A stretch of 56,326 bases of DNA from the NCBI GenBank assembly GCA_964521025.1, contig CAZFPK010000018.1, positions 1-56,326 of the forward strand, read 5' to 3'. This stretch comes from DRTC01 sp964521025. GTDB lineage: Bacteria; Cloacimonadota; Cloacimonadia; Cloacimonadales; TCS61. Every line of letters starts with the position of its first letter. Position 1 is the stretch's first letter. This document shows positions 23,071 to 32,469 of this stretch, in pieces. The notes below the pieces were generated by a model. The model was not told the DNA's origin. It saw only the letters and a program-made list of their open reading frames with translations, and made no database searches. The translations under genes and the position numbers were made by a program.

Positions 23071-26031
23071 ATGTTTAGAAAAATATTTATATTACTCATA
23101 TTAACGATATTTACAACTTTTTCCTTATTTGCAGGAACGACCGGAAAACTGGCTGGAAAAGTTACGGACGAAGATAACAAACCGGTTCCTTTTGTGAACA
23201 TTATTCTGGAAGGAACCACTATCGGGGCTCAAACAAAAACAAACGGAACTTATATCATCATTAATATTCCGCCCGGAACATATACAGCGATTTTCAGCCA
23301 GATGGGTTTTCAAACTCAAAAAATTACGAATGTTCAAATAAATCTCGATGAAACGACAGTGCAAAATGTTACTATGACAACCTCAGCAGTTACTATCGAT
23401 GGTTATGTAGTCAGTGAAAGAAAAATCGAAAGAATCAGTAAAAGTTCGACCACTTCCGGAAATAAAATTACGGGAGATGCTATCGAGGATATGGCTGTAT
23501 CTGAAATAGAAGATGTTATTTCCGTGCAAGCTGGTGCCACCGTTACCGGGGGAGAATTAATTGTGAGAGGAGGACGAGTCAATGAAGTCGTTTACATGAT
23601 CGACGGTATGTCGGTTTCAGATCCGGTCGATGGAGGATCTGCCCTCTCGATCGATACGGATGCTGTCGAAGTCATGGACCCTAAATTTGGCGGATTTCCA
23701 GCAGAATACGGCAATGCTCAATCTGGAATAATCAATATTGTTACCAAGAGTGGTAGCAAAGATTATTCAGGGAAAGTCGAGCTCATTTCAGACCATCTTA
23801 TCGAAGGAACAAATAATTCGAATTCCGATGAGATCAAGTTTGCTATCGGAGGTCCGGTTCTAACACCGTTAGTCCAGGGTATGAGAGAAAAATTCACTTT
23901 CTTTTTAAATGGCACCGGTAACTGGTTTGATACTCGTTACAAAGACGAATTTAATCCCGATTTGTTAGCTGATTTTACAATGCCGGATGGAAAACAACTT
24001 CTTTCTTCGTATTGGAATGAAGTTACCACTTTTAATCCTTATGAAAACAGGAATGATGTAGTTGGATTTGACCTGGGTGACAGGAACATTAATCTCTATA
24101 ATGCTAATCTGAAATTAAAATATAAATTTAATGCAAAACAAAACCTTACTTTTGCGGTTCGGGGTGATAAAAATTCTTATGATAATTTAGATGATGATCT
24201 TGAATACAGCCATGCATGGAAATATGCATTGGAATATTTTAATCGTACCGAAATAAATCAGAAACAATTTGTAACAACTTACGATCACCTTTTTAACCCA
24301 CAAATGAACCTTAAAATAAAGGGGAGTTATTTTATCAAAGAAACTGTTCAAGGACCAAAAGGAATTTCCCGAGATGATTATTTCAATCAAGCTGTGTTTT
24401 CTGATGATGAAATAACCTGGATCAGCTCGATTCCCGAAGATCTGGATAATCAATGGTATATCGATTATTTAACTACTACCGGTTTGTATGAAAATATTAA
24501 CATTAATCAATGGCTTTATGATGTGAATGCCGAATACCGATTCATACCAAATTTCGTAACACCCGGAATGATATCGGGAATAAATGTCAACGATGAGTCA
24601 TCTCAAGCTTCTATTAGATCCGATTTTGAATATCAGCTTAACCAGATACATGGCTTTAAAACCGGTTTTGAGTTTATTCAGCATAAAATAAAAAAAGATC
24701 AATGGTCTTATCCCTGGAACATAGAAGAATATCGATTCCAAAAATACATCGATGATGAAACAACACCTATCGACTCGATATATAATTCAACAGAAGATTT
24801 TTGGGTTTATCTTTATACAGTAGAAGATCTATTTGCCGCAACATTAGCAGCCTCCGGAGACACAGAAGGATATGAAGCTAACCCGCTGCAAGCTGCTTAT
24901 TATATCCAGGATAAAATGGAATGGGAAGGAATGATCGTTAATGCCGGTCTGAGATTTGATTTCTGGTATCTGGGAGAAAAATACAAAATCCTGCAGGATG
25001 CAGGTTATTATAGATGGAAATATTTTGATAAGAAAGATAGATTCCAGATGATGATTTCTCCAAGATTCGGTATTTCACATCCAATCTCGGAAACAAGTGT
25101 GCTGCACTTTGCATACAATTACCAGAACCAGCTGCCGCAAATGAAATATATTTTTACAACTAAAACAGAAGAAGACGCATTTTCAGATCCAAATACTCTT
25201 GTTGGTGATCCTACTCTTGAACCTCAGATCACTGTTACTTATGAAGTCGGATTACAAAAACAACTCGGGGAAGATTCGCCTTATGTCCTGGATATAACTA
25301 CATATTATAAGAACTTCTATAATTATATCATGCAATACAAAGAATACGATGCTACCGATGAAACAGTTTCCTGGTTCAAGTTAGCTTCTGAAGATTACGG
25401 CAGTGCCAGAGGTATCGATTTTAACCTGCAAAAGGATCTTACAAATTTCTTTTCAGGTTCTGCATCCTATTCTCTTGCCTGGGCAGAAGGTAACAATCCC
25501 GGTCTGGTCGTGCAGGATGAGGCTACTCAACTCAGGGAATTTCCCCTACCATGGGATTTGAGAAACAATTTTAGTTTTAATTTTACTTTTAGAATTCAAA
25601 ATGATGAAGAATACGAACTTCCATTTACTAATTTTATCCTTCCATTAGATGATTTCAGCATAAACTTCCTTTATAATATCGCTTCCGGAAGAAGATTTAC
25701 TCCGGTCAATGAATTTGATCATGCACTCGATTTGTATAGCTCTACTCAACCTTATACTGAAAATGCTGATCTGAGAGTTACAAAAAATTTCCGTTTTAGT
25801 GAAAAAGTATATATGAAACTATATCTTAATATAGATAATGTATTTGATAAAAAAAATATCAACTATGTTTACCCCAAGACAGCTTCTCCCTATTTTGACG
25901 GAGCCGACCTTAGTGATGAAAATGATTATACTGCTGAGGAAATACAATATGTTCACGATTTGCACACGCAAGATCCAAGTAATATTTCTCAAGGCAGAAC
26001 TTTTACATTTGGTATGACCTTTAATTTTTAA
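23071..26031 (+). CDS. TonB-dependent outer-membrane receptor
   Basis: A 986-residue outer-membrane receptor. It has a signal peptide (FRKIFILLILTIFTTFSLFA), an N-terminal carboxypeptidase-regulatory-like Ig domain (KLAGKVTDEDNKPVPFVNI and GTYIIINIPPGTY), a plug with GGRVNEVVYMIDGMSV and NIVTKSGSKDYSG, and a long beta-barrel rich in aromatic/Asp strands ending in TFTFGMTFNF with the terminal Phe expected of barrel proteins. ATG 23071 is set by AGGAGGAGGG at 23054-23063; an in-frame ATG at 22981 would add 30 residues before the signal peptide. The substrate is unknown; linkage to its own ExbB/ExbD/TonB set suggests dedicated energisation. Confidence 0.9.
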   Translation: MFRKIFILLILTIFTTFSLFAGTTGKLAGKVTDEDNKPVPFVNIILEGTTIGAQTKTNGTYIIINIPPGTYTAIFSQMGFQTQKITNVQINLDETTVQNVTMTTSAVTIDGYVVSERKIERISKSSTTSGNKITGDAIEDMAVSEIEDVISVQAGATVTGGELIVRGGRVNEVVYMIDGMSVSDPVDGGSALSIDTDAVEVMDPKFGGFPAEYGNAQSGIINIVTKSGSKDYSGKVELISDHLIEGTNNSNSDEIKFAIGGPVLTPLVQGMREKFTFFLNGTGNWFDTRYKDEFNPDLLADFTMPDGKQLLSSYWNEVTTFNPYENRNDVVGFDLGDRNINLYNANLKLKYKFNAKQNLTFAVRGDKNSYDNLDDDLEYSHAWKYALEYFNRTEINQKQFVTTYDHLFNPQMNLKIKGSYFIKETVQGPKGISRDDYFNQAVFSDDEITWISSIPEDLDNQWYIDYLTTTGLYENININQWLYDVNAEYRFIPNFVTPGMISGINVNDESSQASIRSDFEYQLNQIHGFKTGFEFIQHKIKKDQWSYPWNIEEYRFQKYIDDETTPIDSIYNSTEDFWVYLYTVEDLFAATLAASGDTEGYEANPLQAAYYIQDKMEWEGMIVNAGLRFDFWYLGEKYKILQDAGYYRWKYFDKKDRFQMMISPRFGISHPISETSVLHFAYNYQNQLPQMKYIFTTKTEEDAFSDPNTLVGDPTLEPQITVTYEVGLQKQLGEDSPYVLDITTYYKNFYNYIMQYKEYDATDETVSWFKLASEDYGSARGIDFNLQKDLTNFFSGSASYSLAWAEGNNPGLVVQDEATQLREFPLPWDLRNNFSFNFTFRIQNDEEYELPFTNFILPLDDFSINFLYNIASGRRFTPVNEFDHALDLYSSTQPYTENADLRVTKNFRFSEKVYMKLYLNIDNVFDKKNINYVYPKTASPYFDGADLSDENDYTAEEIQYVHDLHTQDPSNISQGRTFTFGMTFNF

Positions 26032-26063
26032 AATAAAAAAGACATAATCTAGGAGGATGGAAT

Positions 26064-26870
26064 ATGAGAAGAAATCTCTTCACCTTATTTATAATTATGA
26101 TGATGGTGAATTTGTTCATTGTAAGTGCTGCCTTTGCTCAAGATAAAACAGTAACAGAAGAAGAAGCAACTACGGGAGCTGTTGTCGAAGAAGAAATACC
26201 ATTTGAAGAATCTCCTGCATCCGGCGGACTGGAAATGTTTGCCCGAAAAATCGTCGGGAGCGGACTGGTTGACCTCTTTATCCAGGGAGGTTTTGTTATG
26301 TGGCCCATTCTTATTCTCGTGATCTGGGGGCTTTCTGTTATTATCTGGAAAATAATTTCCTTAAGTTATGCCAAGATCAATCTTAATGATTTTCTCGATA
26401 AAATTATTCCCTTGATCAAAGAAAAGAAATATGAAGATGCTGCTGCTTTATGCGAACAGACAAAAGGTCCGATCGCAGCAGTCGTTCATGCCGGGTTGGT
26501 TAAAGCAGACAAAGGTGTGGATGCTGTGGAAAAAGCGATTGAAAATGCAGGTGTGATCGAGATGGCATTCCTGGAAAAAGGTTTTATCCCGCTTTCCACG
26601 ACGATCAATCTTGCTCCGATGTTCGGATTCTTTGGCACAATCGTTGGTATGATTCGTGCATTTAGAGATATCGCTGCTGCCGGAGAAGTCGAACCGACAA
26701 TAGTTGCAGCCGGTATCGAGATCGCTTTGATCACTACTGCCGCCGGTCTCGCTGTTGCCATTCCGGTTCAGTTCTTCAATAATATGTTCTTGGGCATGGT
26801 CGATGGACTGGTCATGAATATGCAGAGAGGTTCCGAAAAAGTTATAGAAACCCTGGTCGAACAGAAATAG
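26064..26870 (+). CDS. exbB: ExbB/TolQ-family proton channel subunit with signal-like N-terminus
   Basis: A 268-residue MotA/TolQ/ExbB-domain protein. A hydrophobic signal-like start (LFIIMMMVNLFIVSAAFA) and an acidic linker (residues about 27-50, with EEEATTGAVVEEE) precede the three core membrane helices (VMWPILILVIWGLSVIIWK, STTINLAPMFGFFGTIVGMI, TIVAAGIEIALITTAAGLAV). Helices two and three carry the conserved TIVGMI and LITTAAGL motifs of the proton path. Such N-terminal extensions occur in ExbB proteins of Gram-negative phyla outside the enterics. AGGAGG at 26051-26056 precedes the start. It is followed after 9 bp by exbD. Confidence 0.92.
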   Translation: MRRNLFTLFIIMMMVNLFIVSAAFAQDKTVTEEEATTGAVVEEEIPFEESPASGGLEMFARKIVGSGLVDLFIQGGFVMWPILILVIWGLSVIIWKIISLSYAKINLNDFLDKIIPLIKEKKYEDAAALCEQTKGPIAAVVHAGLVKADKGVDAVEKAIENAGVIEMAFLEKGFIPLSTTINLAPMFGFFGTIVGMIRAFRDIAAAGEVEPTIVAAGIEIALITTAAGLAVAIPVQFFNNMFLGMVDGLVMNMQRGSEKVIETLVEQK

Positions 26871-26879
26871 GGGGAAATA

Positions 26880-27305
26880 ATGGAAGTCCGCAGAAAAAGA
26901 AAAAATTTGGGTGGCATCCCAACTGCATCTATGTCTGATGTAGCTTTTCTGCTTTTAGTTTTCTTTCTTTCCACAACTAAATTCGACATAAAAAAGGGTT
27001 TGGGGATAAATCTTCCTGCTGCTTCGGAATTAGCAGATAAAAAAGTTAAACTCAAAGATGAAAATATCACCAAAATCTCGATCGATAAAGAAGGAGTCGT
27101 CAGGTATAAAACTTCAGCCATGCCTGAAGTTGAAGAAATCTCCATGAAAAATATCAAACCGGTAATTAGAGAAATCGTAACTTCTAACCCCGATATGGTA
27201 ATTTCACTAAAAACCGATAGAAAAAGTAAATATAAATACATGGTTCAGGTTCTGGATAAATTGCAGGCAGCAGGTGCTGAGAAAATCTCTCTGTCCACGA
27301 ATTAG
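26880..27305 (+). CDS. exbD: ExbD-family biopolymer transport protein, first copy
   Basis: A 141-residue ExbD/TolR protein with a cytoplasmic start (MEVRRKRKNLGGIPTAS), a single membrane helix beginning at SDVAFLLLVFFLSTTKF that bears the Asp essential for proton use in this family, and a periplasmic domain (ISIDKEGVVRYK). AGGGGGAA at 26869-26876 precedes it. The second ExbD follows after nine bases. The two copies differ in their periplasmic halves. Confidence 0.9.
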   Translation: MEVRRKRKNLGGIPTASMSDVAFLLLVFFLSTTKFDIKKGLGINLPAASELADKKVKLKDENITKISIDKEGVVRYKTSAMPEVEEISMKNIKPVIREIVTSNPDMVISLKTDRKSKYKYMVQVLDKLQAAGAEKISLSTN

Positions 27306-27314
27306 GAAGGAATT

Positions 27315-27725
27315 ATGGCAAAATTATTAAAGAAAAAGAAACCTGAAACATCGATTCCGACTGCTTCCATGTCCGATATTGCTTTCCTGCTTTTGCTCTT
27401 TTTTATGGTTTCGACCGTATTTGTCAAAGAACGAGGAATTAAAGGCGTTCATTTACCGCAGGCAGTTACCATCAAGAAAATCCCGAGGAATAATGCTGCC
27501 ACGATTTATGTCAGCAAAAGCGGTACCATTTCCATCGATGATTTTAATGTCAGCATTCCCGATGTGCAATATAAAATGTACCAAAAGAAAGCAGAAAATT
27601 TTAATACGATCGCCTGTTTCAGAACAGATAAAGATACCAATTACGGTATCATGTCCGATATTATGAATCAACTCAGGTTAGCGGATGTTTTGCGGGTTTC
27701 GTTTGAAGCAAAACTGAAGAGGTAG
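27315..27725 (+). CDS. exbD: ExbD-family biopolymer transport protein, second copy
   Basis: A 136-residue paralogue with the same IPTASMSDIAFLLLLFFMVSTV start of membrane helix and conserved Asp, then GVHLPQAVTIKKIPRNN and IYVSKSGTISIDD. AGGAAGGAA at 27305-27313 precedes ATG 27315. Pairs of ExbD genes behind one ExbB are common in Bacteroidota-type genomes. A heteromeric ExbD pair in one ExbB ring is possible but not shown by sequence. Confidence 0.9.
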   Translation: MAKLLKKKKPETSIPTASMSDIAFLLLLFFMVSTVFVKERGIKGVHLPQAVTIKKIPRNNAATIYVSKSGTISIDDFNVSIPDVQYKMYQKKAENFNTIACFRTDKDTNYGIMSDIMNQLRLADVLRVSFEAKLKR

Positions 27726-27731
27726 GTGGCT

Positions 27732-28370
27732 ATGACAGGTAAGAAATTTTCTGATTGGAAAGATGTTGCTGACAGTTATTTTGAAAAAGCCTTGAGCCTA
27801 GCAATCTTGATCCTGCTTTTTGCTTTCCTGGTCTCTCCTAAAATCGAAGTAAAACCATTTGAGAGAACTGTCAAAGTAACAGAAGCAATCGATATCCCGC
27901 CCGAGATCAAGGAAAAAATAAAACCACCGGAACAGACTGTTAAACCGGTGATCGAGATCATTGTCGATGATGAAGCTTCGGATGAAGAAGAAGAAGATAT
28001 TGAAATAATTGAAACAATAGAAAGCACTTCTCTCGATCCGTATGAACCTGTTAATGTTCCTCAAATCGGGAAAACCCCAAAATTTGCTGTTTATGAAGAC
28101 CCTCCTCAACCTATTAAACAAGTTCCGCCCGTATATGCCGATCATTTTCGCAGGATGGATATACAGGGTCAGGTCTGGCTGGAAGTCGAGGTGCTGATCG
28201 ACGGCAAAGTCGGTGCTATTGAAGTTAAACAATCTCTTGTTTCCGGTCCCGGCGGTCTGGATGAAGCCGCGATAAATGCTGTCAAACAATGGGAATTTAC
28301 TCCAGCCAAAAGCGGCGGTAAACCGGTTGCTTGCTGGGTTACTTTCCCGGTCGACTTTATTCTCGAATAA
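27732..28370 (+). CDS. tonB: TonB energy transducer
   Basis: A 212-residue TonB: short cytoplasmic start, membrane helix SLAILILLFAFLVSP, a proline/acid-rich periplasmic spacer (PPEIKEKIKPPEQTVKP and a Glu/Asp run) and a C-terminal TonB domain with VPPVYADHFRRMDIQGQVW, GPGGLDEAAINAVKQWEFTP and VTFPVDF. ATG 27732 is chosen with GAGG at 27719-27722; GTG 27726 is an alternative adding two residues. It starts within seven bases of the second exbD stop. Its C-terminal domain resembles that of the TPR lipoprotein ending at 36721. Confidence 0.9.
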   Translation: MTGKKFSDWKDVADSYFEKALSLAILILLFAFLVSPKIEVKPFERTVKVTEAIDIPPEIKEKIKPPEQTVKPVIEIIVDDEASDEEEEDIEIIETIESTSLDPYEPVNVPQIGKTPKFAVYEDPPQPIKQVPPVYADHFRRMDIQGQVWLEVEVLIDGKVGAIEVKQSLVSGPGGLDEAAINAVKQWEFTPAKSGGKPVACWVTFPVDFILE

Positions 28371-28392
28371 TAATAAATCGGAGGATTAATAA

Positions 28393-31300
28393 ATGAAATT
28401 GATTTTTAGATATCTGCTTGTCTTGATTCTTCTAATCCCGGTCTGTTCTTCTCTTATTGCCAGACCTGTTGACAATAACGAAGGTGCAGATAAAAAACTG
28501 GATCTGGTCAGGTATCATAATGTTGGAAATATCTGGTTAAGAGTTAGTAATTACGGATTTTTCGGTTCCGGAGATGACATTTCTCCGCGCTGGCCCTCGC
28601 TCGAATATCCCGGTGGAAGCGCTATCGATTATTTATATCAGGGAGCTCTCTGGTTCGGTGCAAAAAAGCAGCGCAGAAATACCATAGGAGAAAAACTATA
28701 CTGGTTAGACGACGCTGATGACCGATATGATTATATCTCGGAAAGTCATCCTGATTGGGAAGAGGGCTTGCTTCCTGTTATCGATACTCTGGTTACTGTC
28801 GGTTTTGACGGTGACCATGATGTTTATGAATTCCTGCCTGCATATAATCCCAAAGAAAATGTAGCTTTAGGCACACAATACAGTCAATACAATACTATCG
28901 ATAGAATAATGTACACATCTATCAGGGAACACAGAAAAGGAATCGATGACGATGGAGACGGACTAATAGATGAAGATCCTATCGGTTATTCCTTTCCATT
29001 CAGAGATGCTGACGAACTTCCCGATGTTTTTAGCGGATTCGGGGGAAAGTGGTTACATAATCTCGAAGTAGAGGATGCAGGTATAATAACCGAATATGAG
29101 TATATCTGGTTTCCTCTCGGGTTTGTAAATTTAGGTTATGAAGATCCTTTAGACGACTATTTTTCAAAATATATTTTAACTGATGATTACGATGACGATT
29201 ATGATGGTCTCTATGATGAAGATGGTTATCCTGTTTCCGAGCAGGATTTTGTATCTTATTATTATGATTACAGTCCGTTCAATACATCGGGTAATAGAGC
29301 ATGGGGTTCCTCCACCAATACACATGAACCATTGAATGTTCGAGTTCGTCAAATGAGCTACCAATGGAGTTACGAACATATAAAAAACTTATGTTATGTG
29401 GAATTTGATATCACTAACATGAATGCAGTTGATACTCTTTATGATTGTACCATGGGTGTGTATATGGACTCAGATGTTGGTCCCCAAGCCTGGAGCGAAG
29501 TTTACACAGATGATGTCAGCAGTTATGTTTCCGGAGAAAATTATGAATTTGCCTATACTTATGATTGGGACGGCGATGGAGGTCTGACGACAGGTAAAGT
29601 TGGTTCTCGTGTTTGTACTCCCGATCCCGAAGAGTTGGTCTTTGCTTGTTGGACCTGGGGTGAAGACGGTTATGTCGGACCCGAAGATGCTGATCCTTTA
29701 AATACCTGGCCCGGAGGAGTAGGAGTAAGTGAAAGAACAGCTAATGAGAAATATTGGCTTCTGACGGGTAGAAATCCTAATGTTGACGATTTTACCTCTC
29801 TGAGAGAATTTCCAGGTCATCAGGAAGGTAATCCCGGGGATACGAGGTACCTGTTTGCATTCTTTGGTGATATGCAAGGCATGATAGCTCCAACCGATGG
29901 TTCCTGGAATCTTGCTCCAGGTAAAACAATGAAAATTGTTATTGCTATCTTTCCCGGAGACGATCTGGAGGATTTGAAACAATCTGCCAGATGGGCAAAG
30001 GATATTTACGGACAAGCACAAACTCTGACAACTGTTGTCCTCCCTGATACCTTTATTCATTATGTAGGTCCGGAACCACCTGCTATTCCAAGGATGTTTG
30101 CAGAATTAGTTGATAACGGAAATACAATCGATGTTTACTGGGATAACAAACCGGAAATTGACAATATCGATACGGAAGTTGTCAATACGGCAGTAATGGG
30201 CTGGCAGGACATTAATTTCGGATTAGACAGTTATATTGTCGGTGCGGATACCGTTGGCATGCCGGAAGCATTTAAACCTGGAGTTTGGATGAACGGAGAA
30301 CTTAATGATAATGCTACGGTCAATCCCTGGACTGCTTACAGATTAAGACATGATTTTCAGGGATATTCTCTTTGGGGGAGGTCAGGAAGCGGTTCTCAAG
30401 AAGATTGGATAAAAAAACAGGAATGGGCTAAAGTTGATACGGAACAAGACAAATTAGATTATGTTGTAAACATTGATCAAGGTGAATTCTACAATGATTT
30501 CGGGGGAAACATTAATAATGATAACGGACTTCCCGATTTGAACTTTGCTACAGAAGACGATACTGATTATTATCATTTTAATTCTTTCTATGACCTGGTT
30601 CAATATGAAGTCGGAGATACAATTTACGGTAAACCGATTTACAATTATGCAGTAGATTATTCCGATAGCCTGCAGCAATATTCCTATAGCCTTAGTTTTG
30701 ATGAACAGGCTTTATTATTTAAACATCCTGCTCTCAGGGACGATATCTATCTCGAACTCTATGATGATAAATTGATTCCTCTCGTTGGGCATGGTGCACA
30801 ATCGACGATCAATAACCTGGAAGTTCTGGAAGAACTACGCAAAAACCGTTTGGCTCGGAGATATTACACTCATAAAATTATGCATCCACCAAAAGGTATC
30901 GAATATTATATTGCTGCCACTTCCTGGGATCGGGGAATGCCGCAAGTTGACCTGCAATCTCTGGAATCCGGAAGAGATGCAGATGCTAATATGAAAGTAA
31001 TTTTCCCAGGACCAACAGCAAGCTCAAAAATGGATAATATTTATGTAGTTCCAAATCCTTATATCGGTCATAGTAAATTTGATGGAAGAAGAGAAAAGGA
31101 CGAAAAAGGTGATAAAAGCCGCAGGATCTGGTTTGTTAACCTGCCCGAACATTGTAAGATCAAAGTATTCACACTTGCCGGTGACCTGGTAGATGAATTC
31201 GATCATGACGGAGCTGAACACCAGGATGTTATCTCCGTAAGTAAAGCCTCATATTCCGGGCTTTCAGCCAGTGGAATAGAACCTTGGGATCTTCTATCCA

Positions 31301-31398
31301 TGCATAACCAGATCATAGCACCGGGAGTTTATCTCTTTTCTGTAAAAGATAAAAATTCCGGTGATATCAAAGTTGGTAAATTCGTGATTATCAAGTAG
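28393..31398 (+). CDS. Large secreted protein with calcium-type repeats and sorting-like C-terminus
   Basis: A 1001-residue secreted protein. It has a signal peptide (LIFRYLLVLILLIPVCSSLIA), acidic DxDxDG-type motifs such as DDDGDGLIDEDP (near residue 190) and DDDYDGLYDEDG (near 275) that resemble thrombospondin type-3/EF-hand calcium loops, a long Trp/Tyr/Asp-rich body without a recognised enzyme domain, and a C-terminal region beginning VVPNPYIGHSKF and ending GVYLFSVKDKNSGDIKVGKF, the shape of a FlgD-like sorting domain. GGAGG at 28380-28384 precedes it. It lies between tonB and a PorV-like gene in the same run, suggesting export to the surface by the type IX-like route. Function is unknown. 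Confidence 0.65.
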   Translation: MKLIFRYLLVLILLIPVCSSLIARPVDNNEGADKKLDLVRYHNVGNIWLRVSNYGFFGSGDDISPRWPSLEYPGGSAIDYLYQGALWFGAKKQRRNTIGEKLYWLDDADDRYDYISESHPDWEEGLLPVIDTLVTVGFDGDHDVYEFLPAYNPKENVALGTQYSQYNTIDRIMYTSIREHRKGIDDDGDGLIDEDPIGYSFPFRDADELPDVFSGFGGKWLHNLEVEDAGIITEYEYIWFPLGFVNLGYEDPLDDYFSKYILTDDYDDDYDGLYDEDGYPVSEQDFVSYYYDYSPFNTSGNRAWGSSTNTHEPLNVRVRQMSYQWSYEHIKNLCYVEFDITNMNAVDTLYDCTMGVYMDSDVGPQAWSEVYTDDVSSYVSGENYEFAYTYDWDGDGGLTTGKVGSRVCTPDPEELVFACWTWGEDGYVGPEDADPLNTWPGGVGVSERTANEKYWLLTGRNPNVDDFTSLREFPGHQEGNPGDTRYLFAFFGDMQGMIAPTDGSWNLAPGKTMKIVIAIFPGDDLEDLKQSARWAKDIYGQAQTLTTVVLPDTFIHYVGPEPPAIPRMFAELVDNGNTIDVYWDNKPEIDNIDTEVVNTAVMGWQDINFGLDSYIVGADTVGMPEAFKPGVWMNGELNDNATVNPWTAYRLRHDFQGYSLWGRSGSGSQEDWIKKQEWAKVDTEQDKLDYVVNIDQGEFYNDFGGNINNDNGLPDLNFATEDDTDYYHFNSFYDLVQYEVGDTIYGKPIYNYAVDYSDSLQQYSYSLSFDEQALLFKHPALRDDIYLELYDDKLIPLVGHGAQSTINNLEVLEELRKNRLARRYYTHKIMHPPKGIEYYIAATSWDRGMPQVDLQSLESGRDADANMKVIFPGPTASSKMDNIYVVPNPYIGHSKFDGRREKDEKGDKSRRIWFVNLPEHCKIKVFTLAGDLVDEFDHDGAEHQDVISVSKASYSGLSASGIEPWDLLSMHNQIIAPGVYLFSVKDKNSGDIKVGKFVIIK

Positions 31399-31411
31399 AA
31401 AAGAGGTACAA

Positions 31412-32437
31412 ATGAGAAAATATATTGGAATTTTGTTAGTTATAATCCTTATTCCCGCTATGCTATCAGCCGATATCTTCCCTAAAACAGGTACAGCCGG
31501 TCTGCAGTTCCTGAAGCTCGGTATCGATGCCCGGGCGATTGGAATGGGAGAAGCCTATACGGCTGTTACAGACGATATTTCTTCGGTTTATTGGAATCCG
31601 GCAGGATTAGCCATTAAATCCCAAAACCAATTCTTATTCTCACATACGGAATGGTTAGCCGGGATCAGGTATGAATATTTTGCTGCTTCCAAGATCACGG
31701 GTTTAGGAACTTTTGCTTTGAGTGCAGCTGCTCTTCATATGGGCTGGATGGAAGTTACAACAGAAGAACTTTTTGGTCCAACCGGTGAAAAATTTACATG
31801 CAGTGATTTTTCTGTCGGCTTATCTTATGCCAGCATGTTTACGGACAAATTTTCTTTTGGATTTACTACCAAATATTTGAGAGAAGATTTGGATGAATAT
31901 GGTGTAAATGGTGTTTCGGTAGATATTGGTTCTTTATACAATACAGGTTGGAGGAATATAACGATCGGGATGTCTCTGAGGAATTTTGGTCCAAATCTAC
32001 AATATAAACTGAATGATGATTCCGATAATCAAATCGATGAAGACCCTTTTGATCTCCTTGATAATGACGGAGACGGTTTGATCGATGAGGATAGAGAAGA
32101 ACTCCCTTTCAAAATTCCGATGAATTTTTCTTTAGGAATTTCAGGTGATCTGCTGCGAAGCGAGGGTCAGGCTTTACTGGCTTCAGCCCAGTTAGATAAT
32201 TGTATTGATAGAATGGAAACTTATAATTTAGGATTTGAATATAAGCTGGGAACATTCAAGATCAGATCCGGGTATCAGTTTAATTATGATGCTGCCGGAT
32301 TATCTGCAGGTTTTGGATGGACTGTTCCAACCAGCTTTGCTGTTATAGATATAGACTATGCTTATACCGATATGAATGATCTTACCGAAAGTTTTTTAAA
32401 AACTCCACATCGGTTGTCGATTAAGTTTCTATATTAA
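31412..32437 (+). CDS. PorV/PorQ-family outer-membrane barrel
   Basis: A 341-residue FadL-like barrel of the PorV/PorQ (UPF0164) group. It has a signal peptide (YIGILLVIILIPAMLSA), the conserved TAGLQFLKLGIDARAIGMGEAY and the VYWNPAGLA motif, and alternating strands to a terminal SIKFLY. In type IX secretion PorV shuttles cargo with C-terminal signals. A loop near residue 215 carries DLLDNDGDGLIDEDRE, a calcium-type motif that is not usual for PorV. AGAGGT at 31401-31406 precedes the start. It is followed by a sorting-domain cargo. Confidence 0.8.
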   Translation: MRKYIGILLVIILIPAMLSADIFPKTGTAGLQFLKLGIDARAIGMGEAYTAVTDDISSVYWNPAGLAIKSQNQFLFSHTEWLAGIRYEYFAASKITGLGTFALSAAALHMGWMEVTTEELFGPTGEKFTCSDFSVGLSYASMFTDKFSFGFTTKYLREDLDEYGVNGVSVDIGSLYNTGWRNITIGMSLRNFGPNLQYKLNDDSDNQIDEDPFDLLDNDGDGLIDEDREELPFKIPMNFSLGISGDLLRSEGQALLASAQLDNCIDRMETYNLGFEYKLGTFKIRSGYQFNYDAAGLSAGFGWTVPTSFAVIDIDYAYTDMNDLTESFLKTPHRLSIKFLY

Positions 32438-32469
32438 CTAAAAAAAAAACAAAAAAAGGAGGAAGAAAA

